In this document: positions 1 through 9,900 of the stretch, piece by piece
Layout: each line of letters begins with the position of its first letter
How positions within the stretch are numbered: position 1 is the first letter of the stretch
Assembly (NCBI RefSeq): GCF_002777745.1
Contig: NZ_MEIO01000053.1
Coordinates: forward strand, 39,105 to 103,104
Reading direction: 5' to 3'
DNA from: Snodgrassella alvi
GTDB lineage: Bacteria; Pseudomonadota; Gammaproteobacteria; Burkholderiales; Neisseriaceae
Length of the DNA stretch: 64,000 nt
Program-made: the position numbers and the translations under genes
Notes under the pieces: generated by a model
What the model was told of the DNA's origin: nothing
The model's input: the letters and a program-made list of their open reading frames with translations, nothing else
Databases searched by the model: none

Positions 1-470
1 AGTTCTCGCTGGATAGCCTGAATATTCTGCTGTCGGTCGAGTACAACACTTTGCAGCTCAGTAATGTTACCGCCTTTGCCGGTACGGCTGCGGTTAAGAG
101 CCTCTTGTGCCTGCGCTAAAGCGTTGCGTTCATTGGCCAATTCCTGTTGCAAAATAGCACGACGGGTATTGTCGCTGCCTTTAGGAATGATGTTAACTGT
201 GGGTTGCGGGCCGCTGTAGGCAGTGGCTACACGGGTTGCAGGACGCGGGCGGCTACGTATTGCGGCTGAAGAGCTGCTGCGATAGCTGGAACGACTGTTG
301 CTGTAGCTGCCGATAGGAGGCAGATTGGCGACTGCACAGTTACCCTTTAATTTAGAGGTATAGACGATTTCGCCATTTTCAAGACAGGTATAGACTTTAG
401 CACTGGCACTCTGAACTATGAGCAGGCCGCTAGTGAGTATCAGCAGAGGGAGAAATTTGTTGTATGTCAT
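1..470 (-). CDS. Secreted DUF4124-like protein, 3' end outside window
   Basis: The frame is open from an ATG at 470 down to base 1, so only the N-terminal 156 residues are visible. They begin with a signal peptide (basic start, hydrophobic core, cleavage after a SASA stretch near residue 24). A short KVYTC...GEIVYTS segment with a second cysteine follows, resembling the DUF4124 domain of small periplasmic proteins. Next come a Ser/Arg-rich low-complexity linker and a Gln/Glu-rich stretch that is probably coiled coil. The start lies 73 bases upstream of the adjacent ABC-F gene's stop in the same direction of transcription, that is, downstream of yheS. The function is unknown; export to the periplasm is inferred from the signal peptide. 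Confidence 0.7.
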   Translation of the reverse strand, partial: MTYNKFLPLLILTSGLLIVQSASAKVYTCLENGEIVYTSKLKGNCAVANLPPIGSYSNSRSSYRSSSSAAIRSRPRPATRVATAYSGPQPTVNIIPKGSDNTRRAILQQELANERNALAQAQEALNRSRTGKGGNITELQSVVLDRQQNIQAIQRE

Positions 471-493
471 TATTAGACCTTGTACAGCATTAA

Positions 494-2398
494 TTAGTTG
501 TTCAGGTTGATATCTTCTACTTGTTGTTGCCATTCAAGCCATTTTTCTTCAGTTTGGGTTAATTTTACTTTGAGCTCGGCTAATTGGGTAATGATTTGTT
601 GCAATTTTGTCCGGTTTTCGTCAAGGTAGGCTTGTTCGCTGGCTAAAAATGCTTCGCATTGTTGCTGCTGCTGTTGCCAGTTTTGCATGTCGCGCTCGGC
701 TTTTTCGATGTTTTTCAGTAAAGGTTTAATTAAACGGGCGCGTTCTTGTCGTTGTTGTGCTTCAATGCGTTTTTGTTCTTTACGGTTGGGGGTGTTATTG
801 GAACTCTGTAGCTGTTCGTTGTTGTGCTGTTCCTGCGTTAAGCGCCACTGACGGTAGTTGCTCAGATCGCCATCAAAATGTTTGAGCTCGCCCTGATTGA
901 GATAAATTAAGGCATCGGTAGTGGATTCGAGCAGGCTGCGGTCGTGGGAAACAACGATCAGTGCCCCCTGAAAACTTTGCAGGGCAAGTGTCAGGGCATG
1001 ACGCATGTCCAGATCAAGATGGTTGGTTGGCTCATCCAACAGTAACAGGTTGGGCTTCTGCCATACAATCATGGCCAGTGCCAGACGTGCTTTTTCACCA
1101 CCGGAAAAAGGTGCAATCGGCTGTAAGGCCATGTCACCGATAAAGGCAAAGCTGCCGAGAAAGTTGCGGATTTCCTGTTCGCGCACTTCGGGTGACAGTT
1201 GCTGAATATGCCAGACCGGGCTCTGGTCGGCACGCAGGGTTTCGAGCTGGTGTTGGGCAAAGTAGCCGATTTTAAGTTTTTCAGCGCGTATAATCTGGCC
1301 GCTTATCGGTTGCAGGCTGCCGGATATGGCTTTGATAAGTGTGGATTTACCGCTGCCATTCACGCCCAGAAGACCGTAACGGGCACCAGATTCTACAGAC
1401 AGATCAATATTGTGCAGAACGGTATTGTTACCATAGCCAATATTGATATGTTCCAGTTTCAGCAGGGGATTAGGCAGATGGTCGGGCTGGGAGAATTCAA
1501 AGGAAAATTCGCTGTCCAGATGTGCAGGTGCGATACGTTCGAGCCGTGCCAGTGCTTTGATGCGGCTTTGTGCTTGTACAGCTTTGGTGGCTTTGGCTTT
1601 GAAGCGGTCGATAAAGGATTGTAGATGCTGGATATGCGCTTGTTGCTTGAGATAGGCTGCTTGTTGCTGTGCCAGTCTTTGTGCACGTTCCTGCTGGTAA
1701 AAGTCATAGTTGCCACCATAGAGTGTAAGTTGCTGTTGTGCCAGCTCTACGGTTTGGGTGGTAGTGGCGTTGAGAAAGTCGCGGTCGTGCGAGATGATTA
1801 TCTGGGTGGTATCTAAACTGGCCAGATGCTGCTCGAGCCATAAGACTGTTTCCAAATCCAGATGGTTAGTGGGTTCGTCCAGCAGAAGTAAATCGGTACG
1901 GCACATCAATGCCTGTGCCAGATTCAGGCGCATGCGCCAGCCGCCACTGAATGATTTTACTGGCTGCTGCTGTTGCTGCTGTGAAAAACCAAGGCCGTTG
2001 AGTAGTTTGGCGGCACGTGCTGAGGCACTGTAGGCACCGATTTCGTCCAGTCGTGCATGATATTCTGCCTGTTTGATACCATCGTTGCAGATTTCTGCCT
2101 GTTGCAGTAGTTGTTGTAGTTCCTGTAATTCACTGTCACCCTGCAAAACGTAATCCAGAGCAGGAGTATCTAAGGCCGGAGTTTCTTGTTTGACGGTAGC
2201 CAGTTGCCAGTGTTTGGGTAGGCGTATGTCTCCGCTGTCGTGGCTGATTTTACCTTCAAGCAGGGCAAACAGGCTGGATTTACCAGTACCGTTTTTGCCA
2301 ATCAGGCCGATGCGTTGGCCGGGATAGATGGTCAGGTTAGCGTTATGCAGAAGTTGTTTACTGCCACGCTGTAAGCTGAGGTTTTTGATTTCAATCAT
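494..2398 (-). CDS. yheS: ABC-F family ATPase YheS
   Basis: A 634-residue soluble protein with two ABC ATPase domains and no membrane segments. Each domain has a Walker A (GKNGTGKSS near residue 35, GVNGSGKST near 345), an FSGG signature and an LLLLDEPTNHLDL Walker B. Between them is the basic linker (FIDRFKAKATKAVQAQSRIKAL) typical of ABC-F proteins. A charged coiled-coil C-terminal tail is also present. Length and sequence match E. coli YheS closely. ABC-F proteins act on the ribosome rather than in transport; the exact role of YheS is not well established. The next gene upstream on the same strand, tsaD, ends 42 bases before the ATG. Confidence 0.93.
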   Translation of the reverse strand: MIEIKNLSLQRGSKQLLHNANLTIYPGQRIGLIGKNGTGKSSLFALLEGKISHDSGDIRLPKHWQLATVKQETPALDTPALDYVLQGDSELQELQQLLQQAEICNDGIKQAEYHARLDEIGAYSASARAAKLLNGLGFSQQQQQQPVKSFSGGWRMRLNLAQALMCRTDLLLLDEPTNHLDLETVLWLEQHLASLDTTQIIISHDRDFLNATTTQTVELAQQQLTLYGGNYDFYQQERAQRLAQQQAAYLKQQAHIQHLQSFIDRFKAKATKAVQAQSRIKALARLERIAPAHLDSEFSFEFSQPDHLPNPLLKLEHINIGYGNNTVLHNIDLSVESGARYGLLGVNGSGKSTLIKAISGSLQPISGQIIRAEKLKIGYFAQHQLETLRADQSPVWHIQQLSPEVREQEIRNFLGSFAFIGDMALQPIAPFSGGEKARLALAMIVWQKPNLLLLDEPTNHLDLDMRHALTLALQSFQGALIVVSHDRSLLESTTDALIYLNQGELKHFDGDLSNYRQWRLTQEQHNNEQLQSSNNTPNRKEQKRIEAQQRQERARLIKPLLKNIEKAERDMQNWQQQQQQCEAFLASEQAYLDENRTKLQQIITQLAELKVKLTQTEEKWLEWQQQVEDINLNN

Positions 2399-2440
2399 AT
2401 TAATCAGTGCGATGGAATAGTGTGCTATCAGGGCTTGGTA

Positions 2441-3463
2441 TTACTGGACAATCTGGCTTAATGGCCAGCGTGGCTTTACGTTGAAACTGGCTGCTGGCTG
2501 CGCACTGTCCAGATGCATGGCTCCGGCAAAAGCAATCATGGCACCATTGTCGGTGCAGTAGGACATTGGAGGAAAGAATGTACGCACTTTGGGTAGGCTG
2601 CTGAGGCTCTGGCGCAACTGCCAGTTGGCGCCTACGCCACCAGCAACAACCAACTGCTGGTAGCCAGTCTGTTTTAGTGCTTGTTTGGCTTTACTGGTGA
2701 GTACGTCTACTACGGCATCCTGAAATTCGCGGCAGATGTTATTGCGAATTTGTTCTGGCAGCTTTTCGCCGCAACCGGTTTCTGCACGAATTTTGTTTAC
2801 AGCGGTCAGTACAGCAGTTTTCAGACCGGAAAAACTCATGTTCAGATCGTGTGAATGCAACATCGGGCGTGGAAAATGCAAGCTATCTGGTTGTCCCAGT
2901 CTGGCCAGTTCTGACAGCTTTGCACCACCTGGATAAGGCAGACCAAGCAGTTTGGCGGTTTTATCAAAAGCTTCTCCGGCGGCGTCATCGATACTTTCTC
3001 CAAGCAGGGTATAGTCGCCGATACCTTTTATCGCCATAAACTGGGTATGTCCGCCGGAAACCAGCAGGGCAACAAAGGGAAAGGTCGGTTTTTCTTCGCT
3101 GAGCAGCGGCGATAACATATGGCCTTCAAGGTGGTGTACTGGAATGATGGGTTTGTTCAGAGCAAACGCCAGTGCGTTGGCAAAGCTGGCACCAGCCAGC
3201 AAGGCGCCGCCCAGACCCGGTCCTTGTGTATAGGCAATGGCATCGATGTCTTGGTAGGTTTTGCCGGCCTCTTGCAGGCAGGCATGAGTAAGCGGGGTGA
3301 GACGGCGGATATGGTCGCGACTGGCCAGCTCGGGTACGACGCCACCATATTCAGCATGCATGGCAATTTGTGTATGTAGCTGATGCGCCAGTAGCCCATG
3401 CGTGCTGTCATAGAGAGCAACGCCGGTTTCGTCACAGGATGATTCGATTCCCAATACCAACAT
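2441..3463 (-). CDS. tsaD: tRNA N6-adenosine threonylcarbamoyltransferase TsaD
   Basis: A 340-residue protein of the Kae1/TsaD/Gcp family. It transfers the threonylcarbamoyl group from threonylcarbamoyl-AMP to A37 of ANN-decoding tRNAs, working with TsaB and TsaE in the cytoplasm. Family marks are the N-terminal [16 protein letters not shown], the metal-binding HHLEGH near residue 110, VSGGHTQ near 137, and the C-terminal GGVGAN and CTDNGAMIA segments. The length equals that of other bacterial TsaD proteins. The ATG at 3463 gives the canonical start. It is the first gene of a minus-strand run (tsaD, yheS, exported protein) and faces away from queC. Confidence 0.96.
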   Translation of the reverse strand: MLVLGIESSCDETGVALYDSTHGLLAHQLHTQIAMHAEYGGVVPELASRDHIRRLTPLTHACLQEAGKTYQDIDAIAYTQGPGLGGALLAGASFANALAFALNKPIIPVHHLEGHMLSPLLSEEKPTFPFVALLVSGGHTQFMAIKGIGDYTLLGESIDDAAGEAFDKTAKLLGLPYPGGAKLSELARLGQPDSLHFPRPMLHSHDLNMSFSGLKTAVLTAVNKIRAETGCGEKLPEQIRNNICREFQDAVVDVLTSKAKQALKQTGYQQLVVAGGVGANWQLRQSLSSLPKVRTFFPPMSYCTDNGAMIAFAGAMHLDSAQPAASFNVKPRWPLSQIVQ

Positions 3464-3558
3464 GTTTGAATACTTGAATTTTAAGCAGTAAAGCGGGTTA
3501 TTTTACCTGTTTTGTACGCTTTCGTGGTCAGACTGGCAGTATGGGAGAGCAAATGTTT

Positions 3559-3564
3559 TATAAT
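3559..3564 (+). promoter_or_regulatory. Probable -10 box of the queC promoter
   Basis: A perfect TATAAT lies 9 bases before the predicted riboswitch stem, so transcription would start close to 3571. No convincing -35 box is visible at the usual distance. Confidence 0.5.
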
Positions 3565-3572
3565 AAATGGCT

Positions 3573-3620
3573 ACGTGGTTCGCAAACTTCCCACGTCAGG
3601 CGGCTGGAAAAAGGGTTTTC
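3573..3620 (+). promoter_or_regulatory. Candidate preQ1-I riboswitch upstream of queC
   Basis: A 6-bp stem (ACGTGG at 3573-3578 with CCACGT at 3591-3596) closes a 12-base loop TTCGCAAACTTC. A small CAG/CTG hairpin and an A-rich run followed by GGG (3607-3615) come next. The stem, the pyrimidine-rich loop starting TTC after GG, and the A-rich 3' tail are the layout of class I preQ1 aptamers, which often precede queuosine genes. The aptamer would sit at the 5' end of the queC message. It is placed by eye; a covariance search was not run. Confidence 0.6.
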
Positions 3621-3657
3621 TGGTTGGTTCTGAAATCAAAACTAAGGAATCTGGATA

Positions 3658-4320
3658 ATGAAACAACATGCTCGAGCGCTGGTGATTTTTTCCGGCGGTC
3701 AGGATTCGACTACCTGTTTATTGCAGGCGATCGCGACTTACGGACGCGAGAATGTACAGACGATTACTTTTCAGTATGGCCAGCGTCATGCGATTGAGTT
3801 GAAAAAAGCGCGCTGGATAGCGCAGGACTTAGGTGTGGCGCAAACGGTGATGGATTTATCACTGTTACAAAGCATTACCCATAATGCGCTGATGGATGAG
3901 CAGCAGGAGATTGAGGCACCTGCTGAAGGGCTGCCGAATACCTTTGTTGACGGGCGCAATGCACTGTTTTTACTGTATGCAGCGATTTTTGCCAAGGGGC
4001 AGGGTATTCATGATGTGATTGCAGGGGTATGTGAAACCGATTTTTCCGGCTATCCGGATTGCCGTAATGTGTTTGTGCAGTCGATGAATGTAACGCTGAA
4101 TCTGGCGATGGATTATGAATTCAGACTGATTACGCCACTGATGTATCTGGACAAAGCGCAGACGTGGGCGCTGGCTGATGAGCTGGGATATCTGGATTAT
4201 GTGTGTGAACATACGCATACCTGTTATAACGGGGTGGAGGGCGGCTGCGGTGAATGCCCAAGCTGTGTGTTGCGTGAACGGGGTCTACAGACTTATCTGG
4301 CGCAAAAAGCTGTTGTTTAA
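3658..4320 (+). CDS. queC: 7-cyano-7-deazaguanine synthase QueC
   Basis: A 220-residue PP-loop ATPase that converts 7-carboxy-7-deazaguanine to preQ0 with ATP and ammonia in queuosine synthesis. The nucleotide loop [10 protein letters not shown] is at residues 11-20. The zinc site is visible as Cys189, Cys197, Cys200 and Cys203. The central VDGRNALFL and [12 protein letters not shown] segments are family typical. The length is usual. An AAGGA lies 9 bases before the ATG. No other queuosine gene is adjacent. Control by the upstream preQ1-like element is inferred. Confidence 0.96.
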   Translation: MKQHARALVIFSGGQDSTTCLLQAIATYGRENVQTITFQYGQRHAIELKKARWIAQDLGVAQTVMDLSLLQSITHNALMDEQQEIEAPAEGLPNTFVDGRNALFLLYAAIFAKGQGIHDVIAGVCETDFSGYPDCRNVFVQSMNVTLNLAMDYEFRLITPLMYLDKAQTWALADELGYLDYVCEHTHTCYNGVEGGCGECPSCVLRERGLQTYLAQKAVV

Positions 4321-4430
4321 CATGAGTTTGTTACTGCTGTTAGCTTTGAATTAAATTTTTTTACGCGAATAAGCCTGTTTTGCATGGGGTTTACATGGTA
4401 CAAACGCGTGCAGACAGAAAAGGTATAAAT

Positions 4431-4703
4431 ATGAGTGATAATCTGAAAACCAGTATTATTGAATTTCCACTGGATTTCCCGATTAAGGTAATGGGTGCGC
4501 AGCATCCTGAGTTTGCGGCCACGATTCTGGAAGTGGTACAGCAACATGCGCCGGAAACGGCCGCAGCAGATATTAATACCCGCCCGAGCAGTAAGGGTAA
4601 TTATATTAGCGCAACGGTCATTATCCGCGCGGAAAGTCAGGTGCAGTTGGACAATATTTATCGTGCTTTAAGCAGCCATCCCATGGTGAAGGTTGTATTA
4701 TGA
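4431..4703 (+). CDS. ybeD: YbeD family protein (DUF493)
   Basis: A 90-residue protein matching the YbeD/UPF0250 family in length and pattern: an [13 protein letters not shown] start, a central helix and a final [11 protein letters not shown] strand, an ACT-like ferredoxin fold. The ATG at 4431 is chosen over an in-frame one at 4380 because it gives the family length and has AAAAGG upstream. The last codons overlap lipB by 4 bases (ATGA), so the genes are translationally coupled. In E. coli ybeD also sits next to lipB. The biochemical role is unknown; a link to lipoylation is inferred from this conserved position. Confidence 0.9.
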   Translation: MSDNLKTSIIEFPLDFPIKVMGAQHPEFAATILEVVQQHAPETAAADINTRPSSKGNYISATVIIRAESQVQLDNIYRALSSHPMVKVVL

Positions 4704-5344
4704 AGGTTGTGCAACTGGGCTTGCGCGCTTATCAACCGGTTTTTACGGCGATGCAGGATTTTACTGCGAATCGCACAGCCGAAACGGAAGATGAATTATG
4801 GGTAGTGGAGCATCCGCCGGTATTTACGCAGGGGATGGCTGGCCGGCCGGAACATATTCTGGTGCATGATGAAATTGAGGTGGTGCAGATTGACCGTGGC
4901 GGACAGGTGACGTATCACGGTCCGGGACAGTTAGTGGTGTATACGCTGATTGATTTTAAGCGGCGCCATATTACGGTACGGGAACTGGTGACTCGGCTGG
5001 AGAACAGTATCATTGCCACGCTGGCTGATTACAGCATTGCCGCGGTGAACGATCCTAAACGTCCCGGTGTTTATGTAAACGGCCGAAAAATTGCTTCGCT
5101 GGGGTTGCGTATCAAGCAGGGCGCGGTATATCACGGTCTGGCACTGAATGTAAATATGGATCTGACACCGTTTACTCATATCAATCCGTGTGGCTATGCC
5201 GGTTTACACATGACTCAGATTGCTGATCTGACAGAGCCCTGTCCAGCGCTGGCTGAAGTTGCCGAACGTTTAACCGGCTACCTGCCTTTGCAATTGAATG
5301 CACCGCCGCCTGAGCGGCCATCTATACAGAAAGTTGTATTATGA
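4700..5344 (+). CDS. lipB: Octanoyltransferase LipB
   Basis: A 214-residue protein that moves the octanoyl group from octanoyl-ACP to the lipoyl domains of 2-oxoacid dehydrogenases and the glycine cleavage H protein. Family blocks are visible: [12 protein letters not shown] near residue 38, the [16 protein letters not shown] substrate block near 65, [17 protein letters not shown] near 130 with the catalytic lysine region, and NPCGY near 162 with the catalytic cysteine. It overlaps ybeD and lipA by 4 bases each, so the three genes form a tight operon. Confidence 0.96.
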   Translation: MKVVQLGLRAYQPVFTAMQDFTANRTAETEDELWVVEHPPVFTQGMAGRPEHILVHDEIEVVQIDRGGQVTYHGPGQLVVYTLIDFKRRHITVRELVTRLENSIIATLADYSIAAVNDPKRPGVYVNGRKIASLGLRIKQGAVYHGLALNVNMDLTPFTHINPCGYAGLHMTQIADLTEPCPALAEVAERLTGYLPLQLNAPPPERPSIQKVVL

Positions 5345-6297
5345 ATCAAGATAATAGCCAAGGAGTAAAACACAAAGGTGCGGAAAAAACTGCGCGTATT
5401 CCGATTAAGGTTGTACCACTGGAAGAAAAACTGAAAAAACCAGAGTGGATTCGGGCGCGGTTGCCCAGCAGTCAAAAGTTTTTTGAGATCAAAAACATTG
5501 TTCGTGAGCAGAAGCTGCATACGGTATGTGAGGAAGCCAGTTGCCCAAATATTGGTGAGTGCTTCAGCAAGGGCACGGCAACGTTTATGATTATGGGCGA
5601 TATCTGTACCCGCCGCTGCCCGTTTTGTGACGTGGGGCATGGCCGTCCGAATCCGCTTGATCCTCAGGAGCCGAAACATCTGGCCGCTTCGGTGAAAGCG
5701 ATGAATCTGCGTTATGTAGTGATTACTTCGGTAGACCGTGATGATTTGCGTGATGGTGGGGCACAACACTTTGCAGATTGCATTAGTGCAATTCGCGAAT
5801 CCAGCCCGCATACCCAGATTGAGGTGCTGGTACCGGATTTTCGTGGCCGTCTGGATACGGCGCTGGATATTCTGGCACAAACTCCACCAGATGTACTCAA
5901 CCATAATCTGGAAACGGCTCCGCGACTGTATAAACAGGCGCGACCCGGGGCAGATTATCAGCATTCGTTGAAGTTGCTGAAACAGTATAAGGCGTTACGA
6001 CCTGAGGTGGCGACGAAATCCGGTTTGATGGTGGGGCTGGGTGAGAGTGATGAAGAGATTCTGGAAGTGATGCAGGATCTGCGTGCACATGATGTGGAAA
6101 TGATTACCATCGGCCAGTATTTGCAGCCCAGTAACGGCCATTTGCCGGTATTGCGCTATGTTACGCCGGAACAGTTTAAAGTATTTGAAAAACGCGCCTA
6201 TGAAATGGGCTTTAAGCATGGGGCAATCGGGGCGATGGTACGCTCCAGTTACCATGCTGATGTTCAGGCTGAGCACGCTGGTGTGGTCAGTGAATAA
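5341..6297 (+). CDS. lipA: Lipoyl synthase LipA
   Basis: A 318-residue radical SAM enzyme that inserts two sulfurs into protein-bound octanoyl chains. Both cluster sites are present: the auxiliary motif [12 protein letters not shown], and the radical SAM motif CTRRCPFC about 20 residues later. The C-terminal RSSYHA segment supplies the conserved serine of the auxiliary cluster. The N-terminal 40 residues are a charged, Lys-rich extension as in other Neisseriaceae. It follows lipB with a 4-base overlap and is closed by a strong terminator, so lipA ends the ybeD-lipB-lipA operon. Confidence 0.97.
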   Translation: MNQDNSQGVKHKGAEKTARIPIKVVPLEEKLKKPEWIRARLPSSQKFFEIKNIVREQKLHTVCEEASCPNIGECFSKGTATFMIMGDICTRRCPFCDVGHGRPNPLDPQEPKHLAASVKAMNLRYVVITSVDRDDLRDGGAQHFADCISAIRESSPHTQIEVLVPDFRGRLDTALDILAQTPPDVLNHNLETAPRLYKQARPGADYQHSLKLLKQYKALRPEVATKSGLMVGLGESDEEILEVMQDLRAHDVEMITIGQYLQPSNGHLPVLRYVTPEQFKVFEKRAYEMGFKHGAIGAMVRSSYHADVQAEHAGVVSE

Positions 6298-6307
6298 AAT
6301 GTAACGG

Positions 6308-6334
6308 GGGAGATGCTTGCATCTCCCTTTTTTT
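6308..6334 (+). terminator. Intrinsic terminator of the lipA operon
   Basis: GGGAGATG and CATCTCCC form a perfect 8-bp stem with a CTTG loop (6308-6327), followed by seven T. It begins 10 bases after the lipA stop. Confidence 0.9.
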
Positions 6335-6683
6335 ATCTATAGGCAGTATGGGAAAAGAAAGATGACTGGATAATGGACATTATTACTTAGGTGTCTGATG
6401 TTGAGGTGAAGCTCTCGGAAAATATGTTTTCCGAATGCAAAAGCGGGAAGACATGACAAGATTTTGGACGTACTGCCAGTATTGCAGCCATAGGGTAATA
6501 GCTGGCAGGATTTTAAAGATAGCGAAACTTTTTAGGTTGCTTGCCGGCGAATTCTTCAAGGTGAGGGGAACTCAGAATCCTGTTTATCTCGGTACTTATG
6601 ATCAGGAATAAATTTATTTGAAAGATTGTCTTAAATATCGTTGAATTAAAATATTAACTGATTATTATTCTCATACAAGTGGC

Positions 6684-6722
6684 TTGCAGATGGCATGATT
6701 TGTGCCTTCTGCAAATTTTTTT
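6684..6722 (+). terminator. Orphan rho-independent terminator (possible sRNA end or attenuator)
   Basis: TTGCAGA pairs with TCTGCAA, and inside it GGCA pairs with TGCC around a 7-base loop (31 bases, 6684-6714). A run of eight T follows. No gene ends nearby on the plus strand, and lipA is already terminated at 6334. A weak promoter-like pair, TTGAAT (6641) and TATTAT (6663) spaced 16, lies just upstream. Confidence 0.6.
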
Positions 6723-6885
6723 GCTTTTTAAAGCTTGATTGCCATAAATGTGTAATTTGGTGAAATATGGCATCTTTTCAGCCGAATGCCGTTTTAATAT
6801 GCACAAATCTGGGTATATGTAGTGATTTAAACTAAAATTCAATGAAATTATAGAGTTTTTTTTGTCGAGCTGAACAAAAAAGCTT

Positions 6886-6915
6886 TTGACGCTTATAGGT
6901 AAATTTTTGTATGTT
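6886..6915 (+). promoter_or_regulatory. Candidate gltB promoter
   Basis: TTGACG at 6886-6891 and TATGTT at 6910-6915 are spaced 18 bases, with TG just before the -10 box. The start of gltB lies about 50 bases further on. Confidence 0.4.
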
Positions 6916-6973
6916 TGTTATCTTGACTAATCAATTTGTGCTTTGCAGTTAGTGCAGCAAACGAGGTTTCGTG

Positions 6974-9900
6974 ATGTCTAGCTTATACGACCACTCTCTG
7001 GTAAAAGAAAACTGCGGTTTCGGATTAATTGCCAATATTGAAGGCGAACCCAGCCACAAGGTGGTGCGTACCGCAATATTGGGGCTGTCGCGCATGCAAC
7101 ATCGCGGGGCAATTTTGTCGGATGGCAAAACCGGTGACGGTTGTGGCCTGTTACTGCAAATGCCGAAAAAATTCTTTCAGGCGATAGCGGAAGAAGCTGG
7201 TATTACACTGGCGAAGAATTTTGCCGTAGGGATGATTTTCTTCCCGCGCGATGAGGCATTGGCACAGGAATATAAGGCCATTATTGAGGAAGAGCTGACG
7301 CGTGAAACGCTAAATATTTCTCTGTGGCGGTCTGTGCCAACTAATCCGAAAATGCTTGGTGCCATTGCGCTGGCAGATATGCCTTATATTGAGCAGGTAT
7401 TTATCCATGCGCCGGCTGGTTGGTTGCCGCGTGATTTGGAGCGACGGCTGTTTATGACCCGCCGACGCATTGAAAAGCGCATTAATCACCGTGATTTTTA
7501 TATTTGCAGCCTTTCTAATCAGGTGATGATTTATAAAGGGCTGTGCATGCCCAAGGATTTACCACGGTTTTATCCTGATCTGGCTGATTTACGTATGCAA
7601 AGTGCAATCTGTTTGTTTCATCAGCGTTTTTCTACCAATACGTTACCACGCTGGCAGCTGGCGCAACCTTTCCGTTATCTGGCGCATAATGGTGAAATTA
7701 ACACCATTTCCGGTAATCGGGCTTGGGCACGAGCACGCTCATATAAATATCACACCCCGCTGATTCCGGATTTGCAGACAGCAGCTCCATTTGTGAATGA
7801 AACCGGTTCAGATTCCAGCTCACTGGATAATATGCTGGAGCTGTTTGTGAATGGCGGTATGGATTTGTTTCGTGCTATGCGCTTACTGGTGCCGCCCGCC
7901 TGGCAGCATAATCCGGATATGGATGAGGATTTGCGTGCCTTTTATGATTTTAATTCCATGCACATGGAACCGTGGGATGGTCCTGCGGGAATTGTGCTCA
8001 GTGACGGTCGCTATGCAGCCTGTACGCTCGACCGCAACGGCCTGCGGCCTGCTCGCTACGTAATTACACAGGACAAGCTGATTACCATTGCATCGGAAGT
8101 GGGTATCTGGGATTACGCTCCGGATGAGGTGGTGGAGAAAGGCCGTGTTGGCCCGGGTGAACTGCTGGTGATTGATACGCGTGAGGGCAGGCTGATGCAA
8201 TCGGCTGACATCAACACCGAACTGAAAACGCGTCATCCGTATAAGGAGTGGCTGGACAGAAATGTTCTGTCGCTGATTCCGTTTGAGAAACTGCCAGATG
8301 AAGAAGTAGGCGAATCCAGTTTTTCAGCAGACAGATTGCTGGTGTACCAGAAGCTGTTCGGCTATGACTTGGAAGAACTCGAAAGTGTGGTGCGGGTATT
8401 GGGTGAAAATGGTCAGGAAGCGGTAGGCTCGATGGGAGACGATACGCCGTTTGCGGTGTTGTCACAGCGACCACGGGTGCTGTTTGATTATTTCCGCCAG
8501 TATTTTGCCCAAGTAACCAATCCGCCAATAGATCCCTTGCGTGAAAAGCATGTGATGAGCCTGAATACTTGTATCGGGCGTGAAATGAGTGTGTTTTTTG
8601 AAGCTGAGGGAATGTCACACCGGGTGAACTTTAAATCGCCGGTACTGCTGTACTCCGATATGCAGCAGTTGCTGCAATTATCAGCCGAATACTATCAGCA
8701 TCACCATCTGGATGCAGTGTATAACCCGAATGAAACCAGCCTGAAAGAGGCACTGGTGCGTCTGTGTGATGAGGCTGTGGCCGCAGTCAGAAACGGGACA
8801 GTACTGTTGGTGGTTTCAGACCGTAATGTTAGCCGTGATGCCATGCCGATTCCGGCTGTTCTCAGTGTTGGCGCGATTCAGCAGCGACTGGTGGAAACCA
8901 ATTTACGCTGTGATGCAAATATTATTGTTGAAACCGCTTCAGCGCGTAACCCGCACCATTTTGCTGTACTGATAGGCTTGGGTGCCACGGCAGTATATCC
9001 ATATCTGGCCTATGAGAGTCTGGCCAGAATGGTGAGCATTGGCGCGATTACCAAGCCACTGCGGCAGGTAATGATAAATTTCCGCAATGCTATCAATAAG
9101 GGCTTATATAAAATTATCTCTAAAATGGGCATCTCGACAATTTCTTCCTATCGTTGTGCCTGTTTGTTTGAAGCAATCGGCTTTCATCATGAGGTGATGG
9201 AGCTGTGCTTTAAAAATATGCTTAACCGGATTGAGGGAGCAACATTTGCTCAGCTAGACGCAGAACTGCGCTGGTTTCATAAACGCGCCTGGCAGAAAAG
9301 CCGCGGACTGGAAATCGGCGGTTATCTGAAATACAAGCCACAGGGTGAATTTCATGCCTATAACCCTGAAGTAGTCAATACTTTGCAGGCAGCCGTCAAC
9401 AGTGGCGATTATGCCCACTATCGCCGCTATGCCGATGCTGTAAATAAGCGACCTCCCTCTATGCTGCGCGATTTACTGCGTCTGAAAACCGAAACCGCTA
9501 CACCGGTAGCACTGGAACAGGTGGAAGCGGCGGAAAATCTGTATAAGCGCTTTGACAGTGCAGCCATGTCGATAGGAGCATTAAGCCCGGAAGCACATGA
9601 GGCACTGGCCACAGCGATGAACCGGCTGGGCGGTTTTTCTAATTCTGGTGAGGGCGGCGAAGATCCGCACCGCTATGGAACTGAACGCGTATCGCGGATT
9701 AAGCAGGTGGCTTCCGGCCGTTTCGGTGTTACACCGGCCTATCTGGTGAGTGCCGATGTAATTCAGATTAAAGTGGCGCAGGGTGCCAAACCGGGTGAAG
9801 GCGGTCAGTTACCGGGAGACAAGGTTACCCCGTATATTGCGCAACTGCGCTTTGCGGTGCCCGGTTCTACCCTGATTTCGCCACCACCGCATCATGATAT

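Larger units (their letters stand above)
6335..6973. other. Gene-free stretch before gltB with an orphan terminator
   Basis: No coding frame with a ribosome site is evident on either strand. The left half is of mixed composition, the right half AT-rich. It holds a terminator-like hairpin at 6684-6722 and a likely gltB promoter at 6886-6915, both listed separately. A small RNA is possible. Confidence 0.5.

Noticed and set aside
1199..1624. 141-codon plus-strand frame inside yheS
   Set aside because: Lies wholly antisense to a clear ABC-F gene, has no ribosome site and no family pattern.
5278..5964. 228-codon minus-strand frame across lipB and lipA
   Set aside because: Antisense to two well-supported enzymes; low-complexity composition typical of a shadow frame.
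6855..6885. AT-rich hairpin (T run, then A run) upstream of gltB
   Set aside because: The stem is nearly all A-T pairs and overlaps no gene end, so it is likely composition rather than a terminator.
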